NCBI GenBank assembly: GCA_018398765.1
Contig: JAHBMJ010003088.1
Span: 1 to 42,048 of the forward strand
DNA from: Chromera velia
Taxonomy: Eukaryota > Sar > Chromeraceae
Reading direction: 5' to 3'
Length of the DNA stretch: 42,048 nucleotides
Shown here piece after piece: positions 19,713 through 32,300 of this stretch. Each line of letters opens with the position of its first letter. The stretch's first letter is position 1. The notes beneath the pieces were generated by a model. It saw only the letters and a list, made by a program, of their open reading frames with translations, had not been told where the DNA came from and did not search any database. Position numbers and translations under genes: made by a program.

Positions 19713-21846
19713 TTAAGGACTCTGCAAGTAGGGTGGAGAGAGAGTTAAAGCAGGAAAGAGTGGAAGACATCTTAAAGAAAAGGAGAGAGATCTTCCAGCA
19801 GAAAAGGAAGAGATATGAGAGAGCAGAAACTGAAAAAGCGAAGACACATTTGCTTAATGACCCCCTCTTCTTTTGGAAAGAAAGGAGAAAGTTGTCAAAA
19901 GACGGTCTGAGACCAGGGGCATGAGACTTCTCAAACCATTGGGCACGGGTTTTTGGGGAGGGCGAAGAATTGCCAGAGCCTGATCCAGAGCCGGAGCCCC
20001 CGAAGCAATTCATTTTCTCGTATAAGCAGGTGACTGATCGTCTGAAAGGAATGGATAGAAAGAAAGCGGCAGGGCTTGATGGCATCTCTCCTCAACAACT
20101 CGACCTTTACTTTTGTTACTCTCCCATCTCTCACTTCCTTTTGTTTGTTTTCTTTAATTTAATGTATGCATATGCATGTTGGCCTGATAACTGGAATTTG
20201 TTGAGAATCGTACCCATCCCGAAAAGCCCCCTCTGCCACAGCCAAATGACTGGCGTCCTGTTCATGTTGTTAACCCCCTTGCAAAGCTCTTTGGTCTCCT
20301 TATGGATGATAGAATCCGTTAGCAAGCTCGTTTTGACGACAGACAGATCGGGTTTAGGAAAGGGGTGGGCACAAGAGAGGGGATCGGAGCAGTGGTAGGC
20401 TTGGTACAGGAATGTAAAAGAGGCAAAAAGGGGCTCCTGAGCGGATTTGTCAACTTCTCAAAGGTGTTTGACTCCATCCCTCAGCTGAAGCTTCTGGCAA
20501 AGCTGCAGGCTGAGGGAATAGAGAAGAGAGACCTGTTGATGATTGCATCAATGTATAGAGGCGTGAAAGCGAGAGTCGATAGGGACTCGGCTCTATTCTC
20601 GGAGGGGGCAAGGGTTAAGCAAGGTGATGTATTGTCCCCGTCGCTTTTTCTATTATTCATTAATGACCTGCATGATAAGATTCAGAAAGGAAAACGGGGA
20701 GATGGAAAGGAAACGGAGGGGGTTCACCTTCAAGTTGCTGGGGCTAGTTTGGGAAGTATAGGCTACGCTGATGATCTTGTTTTATTGGCACACTCAGCAG
20801 CTGACCTCCAAGCAAAATTTGATGCCCTGGAGGGGTATTACGGAAAGTGGGGGTTGAATGTCAATCTGAAGAAAACCAAGGTCCTGCGCCTTTGTGAATA
20901 CCGCGAGGACTGTAACGGCATGATTTTGTACCAAGAGAAGGAAGTAGACTGGTATGATCAGTACAAATATTTGGGTTGCCTTCTGTTTGAGGGAGGGGAT
21001 TTAACTCAGTCGATTGAAGCACGCCTACGCAGTGCAGAGCGTGCAATGGGGGCGGTGATTGGTCAGACTCTGGCTGCGAGTCTGTCTGGGTTGCCTCTCG
21101 GGGGAAAGATGCAGCTGCTGAAGGCGTGCTGGCAGCCGGTGGCACTTTATAGCCTGGAGTGCTTTCCGATAAAACAGGGGGACTGGGAGGCGATTGACAA
21201 CTTGCGGCTCCGGTTTGTTTGATAGGCGGCCCAACTTCCGGTCAGGAGTTTGCGTGTACCCTCTCTTTTGTCTGTTAATTTAATGTCTGCTCGCGCGCTC
21301 TTGTGTGCTCGTTTTGCTTCATTCTGGATTGTACTTAGCCGTTCGTATCTCTGTATTCCTCAGGCTCTTTTAAATTCATGGAAGGGACCAGCGGGGCAGA
21401 AGCAAAAACGAGCCGTCAATGGTTTGTTCAGATGGGCAGGCCTTGACTTTTTGACGTCTGTCCCTGTCCAGAGCTCAGAAAGATGGGCCCCGAAGGGGAA
21501 TTTGTTTGTTTCTACCAAAATTAGGGATGCCTGGGGAATGGAATGCATGAAAAGGGGAGACAGGGAAGAAAGGGGCAACTTCCCCCTGTCTGCCTCTTTA
21601 TCAGGACTACAGAGAGCTCTTCCGTCTTCTTCACGTTCTTTTCCATTTCTTTTGTCTTCAAAGAACGGCCCCAAAGTACGGATGTCCTGTCTGCCGAGAA
21701 GTGCTTTATGTGAGAAGATTAAGCCAGTCCTAAGGGCATTGACACTAAATCGGAAGGGTCTAACGGGGGGGGCCAACTCTCTGGGAGAAGTGTTTTGTCT
21801 GGCAGAGGGTTGTTCAAATGGAAGAAAAATTGATGATCTCTGACAC
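19713..21846 (+). pseudogene. Non-LTR retrotransposon (LINE) ORF2 fragment: RT
   Basis: The coding frame starts at once after the LTR (DSASRVERELKQERVEDILK). A TGA near 19922 is followed in frame by KGMDRKKAAGLDGISPQQL and WPDNWNLLRIVPIPK, RT blocks of the LINE class. A frameshift near 20225 is followed by PNDWRPVHVVNPLAKL, IGFRKGVGTREGIG, FVNFSKVFDSIP, KQGDVLSPSLFLLFINDL, the catalytic YADDLVLLA and YKYLGCLLFEGGD. Two stops at 21220-21225 are passed in the same frame into a ~200-codon C-terminal part ending at TGA 21841-21843. In the palm motif FVNFSK the usual catalytic Asp is Asn. No endonuclease domain is present, as expected for a 5'-truncated LINE copy. No poly-A tail was identified. 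Confidence 0.88.
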
Positions 21847-22893
21847 CGGCTTTCAGTATGCTCCAATTAGGTAGAAGCAAAAAATAAACTAAACAAAGTG
21901 GTAGAGGGAAAGAAAGTGAAGCAAAGGATTCAGAGAGAAGGAATTAAGGAATCGGATGCAGCCGAAACAGAAGCAAGGAAGATACTGCTTTTGGCTTTAC
22001 AAGTCGATCCGTATGAAGCATGCAGAGCCGTTTGCGCTCTTTGTTACTCACTGCGCACGCCTGTTTCTGTATGAATGCGACCTTTTCTTCTTCTGTTCGA
22101 GTCTTCTATTGCCACCTCTAATGCGCATGCTGCCCGTAAGCTCACCAAGCGAGCACTTCAGGGGATCTCGCGCTTAACCTTATCTCTAGAGTTGAGTGAT
22201 TGACGATCTCTTGCATGATGCAACGCGGAAGGTGGTTATACAGATATGCATAGACCAATTAGAAGGGTATGAAATTTTTGAGCTGGTTAAGCCGGTCCGC
22301 GCGATTCTGGCGGCGCTTAGGGCCCAGAAGGGTACCAAATTGGTCCCTAGAAGCCGCTGAGTGCGTTGGTGTAAGAATTTGGGCCAAAACTTTCCGGGGC
22401 CACTCTCAAAATCCCGAAATTGTGCTCAGAATGCTCAAAAAGCACACTAATACACAGAGAAGGGTCATTTCATCCTCTCGTCCCTTCCTGTCTACCTTGT
22501 TGTGTAGAGCGGTACCGATGGTCAAACTAGCACAATTCCGCTCTCCTAGTACTAGACAGCTTGCCTCTATGTCGGGGTGAAGTCTTGTGGTGCAGTTGAT
22601 CTGCTTTGGCGTGTCTGGCAGCTCCAGTCTGGACCAGTCAGGAAAGTACCTCCCAGACCTCCAAAGCAACATTCCTTCTTTCTACCAGGAAGCCGCAGAA
22701 TCGATCCCCAGCAATTTTACCTAATGCCCTGTATCTGTTGTCATCCTCCCAGGCCAGCAGGATAGCTTCCTGGTGAGTCTGCTGGTTGTGGGAAGGCAAG
22801 ATTGTTTTGTGTTCTAGTTGTGGAGAATTGGCGTCTCTGAGTCAGGGGTATTAATCAACCTCCAGCTCCCCCGGTAAGTAGTTCTGTCCTGCT
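21847..22893. other. No supported gene
   Basis: Mixed sequence. AAATTTTTGAGCTGGTTAAG at 22271-22290 recurs with one mismatch at about 24462-24481. Open frames such as 22269-22580 have no recognisable motif. Confidence 0.45.
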
Positions 22894-23979
22894 CTAGGGT
22901 ATGACACCTGAAAAAAAAAAAATAATTTAATTATAAACCCTAGGGGTATGTGTCACTCTGATTAGCTATAACTCTAAAAAGTGGTTTTTTAAGGTTTTTA
23001 GGATGAACTGACCTTATTCCTACGATAACAAAACTTTTCAAATTAAATCTCATGACCTTTTATATATAGGAAAGTCAATTCGCCCTCTGAGGTTCGTAAA
23101 CGTTCATAATGTCGGTTTGCAAACCTAATCCCCCAACCTGACCAAACCTGTCTAAACCGGTCTAAACCTGTCTAAACCTGGTTTCAAATGGCTTTTACAT
23201 GAACACAGAGAAGATGCAAAGCAAACACAACCTGGTATTTTACCAGGAAACATCAGACAAACCGATCATTCAACGAATGTAGGATAAAGTCAAGAACACA
23301 AAAGCTGCCTTCATTCTTTCATACTTCAACAGAATTATCCAGAGGTGCAATTTCCTTTTCAAACGCCTGGTCAACTTACTTCAATTCTCTATCTTCAATT
23401 CGTATTAAGCCGCCATCAATATTTAGTGCAGTGGGTTTTCAAATTCCTCAATCATGTGTGTGGTTTCCACGGAGAGGCGATCAAACAAATAAAGATTGTG
23501 CCGGGAAAAAAGAGAGGGAAAAAGGGGGGGGAGGCAGGACAAGGAGAATGTAGCGGCTGCTGTGAATGCTGATGTGAGCGAGGCTGTATCCCCTTCCTGA
23601 AACGCTCATGCACAGAGTGTCACAGACGTAGTCCTACTAGCAAAAACGTATAAAATATGTTTTTAACAGATCATTCACATACAGATTTCAGAAGTTTGAC
23701 CAGGTTTGAACGGGTTTGAAGAGATTTGGAAGGTTTGAGTCTGGTATGACCATGGTTTTCAAACCAATTCTAAACCTGATGTAGCAAATAGGTTTTAAAC
23801 TCATCTAAACCTACCCTAACCTACCCTAACCTCAGCTACTTGACCTTATTTTAGCGTTTTTAAAGCTTTTCTAGCAAATTGAGCTCCAAAAATTTCTTTT
23901 AAAACATCAAAAATTTAAGTTTTTATTTAAAAAGCTAACTTTAAACCTAGGGTACCTTCACAAAGTGTCAGACCCTAGG
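22894..23979. mobile_element. TIR-bounded ~1.1-kb element without transposase
   Basis: CTAGGGTATGACAC at 22894-22907 has an inverted partner GTGTCAGACCCTAG at 23965-23978 (13 of 14 match). Each end also carries a second CCTAGGG copy a few tens of bases inward, making small subterminal hairpins. Inside, AAACCTGTCTAAACC-type repeats on the left (23135-23190) mirror GGTTTGAACGGGTTTGAAG-type repeats on the right (23700-23760). No coding capacity was seen, so it would be non-autonomous. Confidence 0.5.
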
Positions 23980-25427
23980 TCCTGCTCTTTCCCTCCAGAC
24001 AGGAGCATGTGAGTGTTGGGCAATACCTTTGTGCGATGGCTGCAGGTTTAAAGTGCTCAAGAAGGAAAAAGCCCTTCCGGCAATTTGACATAGGGCACCA
24101 TCTGGAGTGTATCTTTCTGTTCATGAGTAGACTTGTCAGTTGAAGTCCACAGTGCATCAACCATTCCTTATCCCCTGTTGAAACTAAGTTACCTGGACCA
24201 GATGGAGTGTGTTGGTATGCATTTTATCATCATTGATATACCACAGCCCTTTCTGAACTTCTAAGTCCAGGAAGGCCACTTTAGTTTCTTCAGGTGTCAG
24301 ACCTCAGACGTCCGTTCTTTGGACTCCCTGTGAGTTTGGGAGTCGTTTTTTCTATACCAAGCAGCTAGAAAGAGTCTAGAGAGGCGAACTGACGTCTCTT
24401 AGGGTCGTTGGTTTGAGTCTAGGAGGGAAAAGGGAATAGAGGGCTGTTCCTTTTCCCCTCAAAATTTTTGAGCCGGTTAAGGTCTGACGGCGGGTTCTAA
24501 TTGGTTCATGCACATCTGTATGACCCGCCGCCGCGTTACGGAACATGTGCTGCTGGGAGCACGGCTCCACTCTAGCAAAGCCAACTTCATTCATTCATTT
24601 ATTTAAATACTTGCTTCAAAAAATACTTGAATGATCAATTAACTACACTATAAGTAATATATAAGATTATGCATAGTGTTTCTAAGTTTTTCACATTTTT
24701 TTTTTTTTAATCAATAAAACTCGAACTTTTAATTACAACCAGTCATTTTGGTGGAGACGACAATTGAATTGATAAAGCTAGCTAGTAAGACAGAGCTCTT
24801 GTTCACTCGATCTTCATAGTTTGAAAAAGGTTTTTTGTATCTAACTGTTAGATATTGTTAGTATGTGTGCGAGGAGGTTTGAATCCGCTGCATCCCAACT
24901 TGAAATCTTGAAATCGACGCACGCATGGAACTCATTATTCAGGGCCCCGGCATACCCCCAAAGGGGGTATCCTGATGTATGCATGCGTATGTACACATAT
25001 TCATATATTAATACATCAATCGTCTTTTGGTATATATAGCGCTGCAGTACAGAGTATACAGGTCGAGTGTACACAGACCCAGTGGACTGTAACCAGTCAG
25101 TCGACTTGATTCCCATGCGCATAAACGCAGCCTCCAGTGAAAAGGTGTAGATCGACAAACAGTTTAGTGCACTGCTGCTCCAATTTCGTCGGTCTGTCCA
25201 GGGCCCTTCTGTTTCCCTTTAGAGCGCATGCACACCATCGAGCGTGATCCGACGATCCCCAAACAGAGGTACAGGTGAAATCGGTGATCCTTTCTGTCCA
25301 GCTGAATCTTTTCTGTGCCTGCAAGAAGGCTTTCTGAAGTGCGAGGCTGACAGATCATTCCAGTCGGCATCTGGGAAAAGAGGAGAGCGTTGAAATTGGA
25401 CCTAACCGAGCCAGCCTATCATTGCCG
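23980..25427. other. No supported gene; flank of the large gene
   Basis: It contains the second AAATTTTTGAGC motif copy (24462-24481), poly-T at about 24700 and AT-rich sequence. The frame of the first exon of the large gene is already open from about 25338, so transcription probably begins in 24.8-25.4 kb. No promoter element is clear. Confidence 0.4.
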
Positions 25428-28400
25428 ATGCAGCCGCGTGGCCATCCGCAGGTGCTCTCAACGCGACGCCTGGCCCAATCTGACAGAGCTTCCCACCAGG
25501 CGCCGGCCTCCAGAGGTGCCGCCCCTCTCTCGTCTTCCAAGGTCTCCCTTCCCCCCAGGGAGTCGTTGATCGTCTCAGTCAGAAGGAACGACGCTACCTC
25601 GGTCCCACCTTCAAACACACGCCATGCAGCACAATCGCAACCACAACCTGCAAAGAAAGGCCACAAGATCAATGTGACAGTCAGCAGGAGTCCGCCAAGA
25701 AGCCCGTCACGCCAACAGCAGCAGCAACCATCACGGCAGCTGGGTGTCGAAGGGAACTACGGAGAAAGAGGAAGAGGGGGACTGCCTAGCTCGGCCCTAA
25801 CGACTCCAGAGATTCGAGGTTCGTTCGTCAATCAGCTTCAGGGTCTGTCTGTCTGGCTGCATGGTCCTCCATCGCTCGTCCATCATAGCCAGGCATGCAC
25901 AGACACTCAAGATGCGTATATGGGATTTCAGTTGGTAGGTGCGTGTGCGAAAACATTCGTGCATGCCATGCGTCGCGATTTGATTGTGATTGCCGACGTG
26001 AGGAATTCTGCCTTCTGACTTGATCTGCCCTACACCTGCATGCGTATGAGGGTGTGTTTGTTTTCGCCTGAACGCTTTGGCTCTTCGGAAGGCAAACAGC
26101 AGCATCGTCCACTCGTGCTGGAAGCTGCCTCTCTCTCTCTCTCTCTCTCTTTGTGTGTGTGTGTGTCTGTGTCTGTGCCAGTGCCTGTGTCTGTGTGTGT
26201 GTCTGTGTCTGTGTGCCTGTGTGTGAGAGTGTCTGTCTGTGTGTCTGTGTGTCTGTCTGTGTCTATCTGTGTGTGTGAACGTGTGTCTAAACGTGTGTGT
26301 GAACGAGTGTGTATTTGTGAGTAGTTGTGCATATATGTGTGCGTTCATGTCTGCATTGAGCGACTCACAATTTCCTTAATTCTGCCCGTCCCTTCTCTCA
26401 ACGCTGCATGGATGCAGATAGATTCGTGTCCCCCAACGCAGTCATGTGTGTACATGCATGTATGTGTATATACGTATGTGTATGTGGATGGATGGATGGA
26501 TGCAGATCGATTCGTGTCCCCCAACGCAGTCATGTGTGTACATGCATGTATGTGTATATACGTATGTGTATGTGCATGGATGGATGGGTGCAGATCGATT
26601 CGTGTCCCCCAACGCAGTCACGGTGGCGGTCCCTTCTCCCCCCCCTCCGGCCCAGAATGCGTATCCGCCCAGCCCCGCGCCAACAACACCCACCTTCCAC
26701 TCCCAAAACGAACAACCTGCCCCCCTCCACCCAGCCCTCTCTTCAGACGCCTACTTCCCTTCGCAGTGCCCGCTCATGCCTCCCTCAGAACCTCCCGCCC
26801 GCCCGCGACGTTCTTGCCTCTCTCTATCCGAAAGAAGCGCACACCACCCGCCCTACGCCCCCCCCCCTCCACCGCCCGTGCGGGGATCAGTCCCCCCCCC
26901 TCCTGCGTCGTCTGCTTCCGCCGTTTTTCAATCAATCAGTGGCAGTCAGAGAGGAAGACCGGCCTCTCCGATGCACCCAAAGCACTGGCGCAACCCCCCT
27001 GCCGCTGCCCCCCCTGCAGATACTGTGATCAGTCTGATGGACTCTCCGACAATAAATGCAGGAGTAAGAGAGGCCTGCGTTCTCGAACCAGACACCGCCC
27101 TTAGAAGCCCTCCTTCACCTAGAAGCCCAAGAAGGCCGTCTCCAAGAAGATCCTTCGAAATGGCCGTAGGAGCAGAGGGAGAGGCAATGGCCGAATCCCC
27201 TGTGTCCCGACATAGGATGATGGACACCCGAGACGACCCTCCCTACAGATACGCCCATTCTTTATATCCACACGCCAACGATGTTACAGTCACATTGCCA
27301 CATACACCTGAACACCCCACAATGTATGGATGGCCTTCAGAAAACCGCTCCCCTTCTCCTGCTCCTGTTTTGAGAGTTCCTGTCGTTTCTTCTTCTCCTT
27401 CTGTTCTCTACCCGGATGGCACTCCCATTTTCATCCCCCCTCCGCGACGACCCACCTCCCCCCGCAACAAGGCCGCACTACGCGTTCCCACAGTCATCAC
27501 ACAACACGACCGCCCCCCCTCTCCTCGACCGTCTCACCAAGCCAGAAGTCCTCTTGCCGCCTGGCCGAGCGCACAAACACAGTCGCCACCTAAAGAAACC
27601 ACCATTACCGCACGCATATCAGCCAATGTCCCTCCTGCAGTTCCGTCCGCACGGAGATGCCCCGGGGCTTCCTTGGCGTCTCCCCCACCCACCTACCGCG
27701 TTCTGACCCCTCCCGTGCAATCTGCACGTCTACAGGCACCCCAACCGTCGCACATCACCTACGCACCCGGATACCAAATCACACCCAGACAGGTCTCATA
27801 TGCCCTCCCACCCCCAACCTACCAATACGCGTCTCCCCCCCTGGCTGCCGGGACGACCTACCAAGGCCTGCCCGCACTCACGACCCGCCTAGACGGACAG
27901 ACCGTGTTGGGTCCAGGGCATCCAGCCGCCTATCTTCTCGACGTGTTCCTTTCCACCAACAGCAGACGAATGGCCGACACCTGCAGAAGGCTCAAGAGAG
28001 CAGCCCTCGCCGAGGCTTTCGAAGAATTGGCCTTCCACGCTAGGTCAGTCAGTCAATCAGTCGGTCAGTCAGTCGGTCAGTCAATCAGTCAATCAGTCAG
28101 GCAGTCCTTCAATCAGTCAGTCACTCAGTGGGGCAGTCAGTCAGGCAGTCAGTGGGTCAGTCAAATAGTCAGATGTTTGTCACCAGGCAGCACTTTTCTG
28201 GTGCAGAAATGGTTTTGCTGATGGAGGATTGTGTTGTTTCAGGAGGCCTGCCTGCCCGTGTGCTTCCTCCTGCAATCCTATCATGAAAGGCGAGCTCTCC
28301 TTCCTGTATGAGTGCAGAGTTTCGGAGTTCAGAGACCGGCACGGCAGGCGCATGGCGTCCCTCTCGAAAGCTCTGGAGAGTGCAGAATTGAGGGCCGAGA

Positions 28401-29268
28401 GGGCAGAGCAGTTGGTGGCCTCCAGACACGCACAGAAAAGAAGGGTCGGTCGGTTCGTTCGTTCGTTGATATGTTAATTGTCGCATTCGAGTAGCGTAGG
28501 CTGACGGTCTCATTTCCTCCCTTGTTTATTCCTGCATGCTCCAGGGGGGGCTTCTGAGGAATAGAAGGTTCCTTCCTGTATGGATTCATTGTCATACAGA
28601 GCTCTTTTTCAGGGAGCGCTCCAGGCATTTACATAAAGAATTCTGTATGAATCCATACATGGTTCAGGAGGGGCTTCTGAGAAATAGAAAAGAAAACTGC
28701 ATGTGGGGTCTACTGGTGTGGGGTGTCAGCAAGAAAACGACCTGCACCTGCTTGCCAGGCTGAGCTACAACAGAAGGCAAATTGAAAAAAGGGGGGGCAG
28801 GATACTGGAAAGAATTGCTAGTAACGATTTGTTGTTGAGCTGTGGGCGGGGTCGTCTGATAATAGCAGGTGAGCTTCTTTTCTTTCATCTTCTGTCCTTG
28901 ACTTTTTTTGCCTACCTGCCTGCCTGCCTCCCTGCAGGAATGGTTTGCTCTCGGAATGGCGTCCTCTGCCGTGTCGAGGCTGGACGCTGACTTTGCAGAC
29001 CAAATGGCAAGCACGAGACGGCACTACGGGGAGAGAGTGACGGAACTGCGGGGGAACATGAGGAGATTGATGGGAGAGGCAGGGGCAATGCAGGGGTCCG
29101 TGCGGTTGGATCGCTCGGCGCGGAGAATGGGCAGAGTGGCTAAGTGGGAGGCTCTGACGAGGTGGAGAGACTTTTCGGACAGGAACAGCGAGAAGATGAG
29201 GGACGTTAGGGCGGCAGTGGAAAGATATCTTGGGCCTGTGCTCAAGAGAGGGTCAGTCTCAGACAGAC

Positions 29269-29300
<32 letters not shown>

Positions 29301-32300
29301 ATATTGTCCTTCTTTCCTCTTCAGTGACCCTCGGAACCTGCCTGCCTGGCTGGCTGCATGCATGCATGCCTGCATGCACGTTTCGTTGCACGGGCCGAAA
29401 AGATGGATGGATAGATGGACGCGCATGTGGTTGGTGGTTATGTGTTGTTTCAAGTTCTCTCTCCAGCCTGATCGAATGAAGGAAGGAAGGAAGTTGCCAG
29501 GAAGGACCCCTGTCCTCCTCTATCCTCCTTCTGACTGATGCAGCCGGGGACTTTTGTCTCTCTCTCTGGTTTCTTCCGTGTTTTCTCCTTTTCTAGCTTG
29601 CTTCCTGTCTTCTATTCCTCTCCACCCTTCTCTCTCATCTTCTCTGCCCCCTCCTGTGGAGACCTTTTGGTGGTCTCCCGTGTCACCCAGAACAGCTTCT
29701 AAGAGCACCAGATATTTAGACCTGAATGCCACCTCCGATCTCAGCTGTTTCATGCAGCAAACGATAAACTAGGATACCCCTCCACACACTCGCACAAACA
29801 CATACTTCCTCCGTCTCTCTCTATCTCTCTGCGTGCAGCCCCGACGGCCAGGTAGAGCCTGGACAGCCTCCTTCCGGTTTTCCTGAAGGCTCCTGGCAGC
29901 TCCGTCTGTTTGACCAGACTTGCGGAGCCTTGAAGAGCGAAGAGAAGCTTCAGGCACTCGTCAGAGTCCTCAACGGGTTGAAATTGCGAAAACAGAGAGG
30001 GGCACTTGACGCACGCAAAAAGAGGTACGTCCGGCCAAGAATTTTTCTTATTCATGAAATTGGTCTGAAGTTGCTTTGCTCCACCGACACAGATTTCTTC
30101 GAAGTGTGAAGGGGAGACGATTTTGTGTGTTGTCAATTGTGTCTGATATTGACTGGCTTTCAAGTAGAGTAGATCCGAGTCGAGTCGGATTTTCACTCTT
30201 TGAATCATGCACCCAGCTGATCGAACCCCCTCCCTTGTTCGCTCTCTGAGTGCCCGATTGCATTTCAAGCCCTGCTGTCCCTTCGCCCTTTTCTTTGTCT
30301 ATTGAGCCACGACCTGCATGTATGTATCTGTGCAGAGAGTTGGGAGCGTCGTCGATTGCCTCCACGCTCCGCACCGCTTCTCAGAGGAATCTTCTGGCAG
30401 CCCTGTTGCATCTGCAACACTTTGCATGGGCAATTAGAGATCTTCTCAATCCCTCTGGGTGGAGAGGGGGTGTTGCGTCCGAACACCTCCAGCCGGCATC
30501 TGGAAGGAGAGCAGGGTCAATTTCGAATCTATCACCAGGGGTGACAGGGGAGGCTGTGCAGAGACACGTGACGGGGACAGGGGAGGTGTTCAGATCTGGA
30601 CTCACGATCACCCCTGACGTCCCAATTCTCGGAAAAAACACAGGGGAACAGGCTGACGGCAGCTCTGGTCAATTAGATCTTCCTAACAGACGGGACTCCC
30701 CCTCTCCCCCACCTGTAACATCAGAAACGCCTTCCAAAGCAGCAAGGGCTTTCAAGCTTCACGGAGCCTCCTCTGAATCCGGTCGCCAGCCCCAGTCTCC
30801 CCCTCCGGAGGGGGCTGGCGGTTACGTGTCTCCTCTCGCTGACCCCCTTGGAGGCACCCTGTTGATGATGCACCCCTCTCGGGAGGACCGAGAGACTACG
30901 CCGAATGCTAGGGGTCTCACCGGACAACCAGTCACAGAAGACATAGCTGCTGCACACGCAAGAGCTGCAATCAGTCCGGCGACCGTTGTCCAATCTGCCA
31001 GCTTCCCTCCTCAATTTTTCCCCCAACAACACCAAAACCCCAACAACAACCAATTTGTCCAAACAGGAGGTGGCGTGCCCTTGTCGGTAGCTCGGCATCC
31101 GGAACTGTATATGAGTCCCGGAAAGCACTTTGACAAGAGCCCAATCGTCAAGTCCGTATCCCACGCCTCTTCTCACTCCCCTCCCCCCACAACCACAGGA
31201 CTTCTCTCTCCTGCTTATCACAGCCCGAACAGAACACACCCCGCCTCCTTCCTTCCTCTTCCCGCAGCCTCTCCCCAGTCAATAGTCATCCATCCCTCCA
31301 TCGATCCACGTACAGGGATGCTTACTGTCACTGCCCATCCCTCACGCGCCCCCCCTCCCCCCCCCGTCTCCCAATACGAACGAGACGACGCAGACACCGC
31401 CGGTGCCCCCGACGCGTTTGCAAGGCTGACCAACTGGCCAGGCAGACCTCCCATGGATCCCCACGCAAACTCCATCCCTCCACGCAACGCACCGAATCAG
31501 AACACATCCCTACCGTCGCCCTACCAAACAACCGCACAAAAACCAGATGGAGGTTACTCGGCGCACGCCCCCTCCACAGCGCAAATCCCGACCATCACCC
31601 TCAACGCCCCCCCCGCCCCCCCTCCAAGAAATGAAGCTGCCCAAGTTCCCACATACCAGAGACAAGAACCACCTACCGCACCACCCCCACGGCAGGAGCC
31701 CCCGCCTCCTCAACCCCCGATGCAGAAGTCATCCGAGGAGACTGCAACTCGGAGCCTGCCTCCTCAACTTGCGTTGTCTCAGGAGGAGCTGCAGCGTCTC
31801 GCACCCCGTGTAGCTCTTCTCTTTGAGCTGTGGGGAACCTCTGCGGCAGGTGACGCATGCATTCTCCTGGGCGAGGTGTGGGTAACACTGGCAGGGGTGC
31901 AGAAACACTTCATTCGAGGGACCCCTGCAGGCCTCCCCAGACTTCTCCACATGCTCATCAAGGCACCAGAGGCGAACACCATTACCGCTGGAGACGGCAG
32001 AAAGGAGACGGCAATGAGTCTGTTCCCCCCTCATCCCGCTCTCTCAGGCCGACTCCCTCTCCAAGGGGGTGAACTCGCTGTAGAGATTAATTGGGTGGAA
32101 CTCACACCGAGACAGCGCATGAGCTTTAAGGTCAGTCTGCATGCATGTTGGTTCTGCAGTGCACCTCGCTCGACCCTCAGAGCTAGGGCCGTTGTCTGAG
32201 TGTATCTGCAGTCCATGCAGGAATGGAAGTGCATCGATCGCTTTTGTTTTTATCAAAAGAGCTCAGCGCTATCTGTTGACACAGGGGCGTGCATTGAGCC

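Noticed and set aside
21250-21843. Independent ~197-codon gene downstream of the LINE RT
   Set aside because: It lies in the same frame as the RT segment after two adjacent stops, so it is more simply the C-terminal part of the decayed LINE ORF2.
23805-23840. CCTACCCTAACCTACCCTAACC resembling telomere repeats
   Set aside because: Only two to three units with an 11-bp period inside a TIR-bounded element; not a CCCTAA or CCCTAAA array.
25797-26348. His/Thr/Arg-rich minus-strand frame
   Set aside because: Antisense of the CT/GT microsatellite in intron 1 of the large gene.
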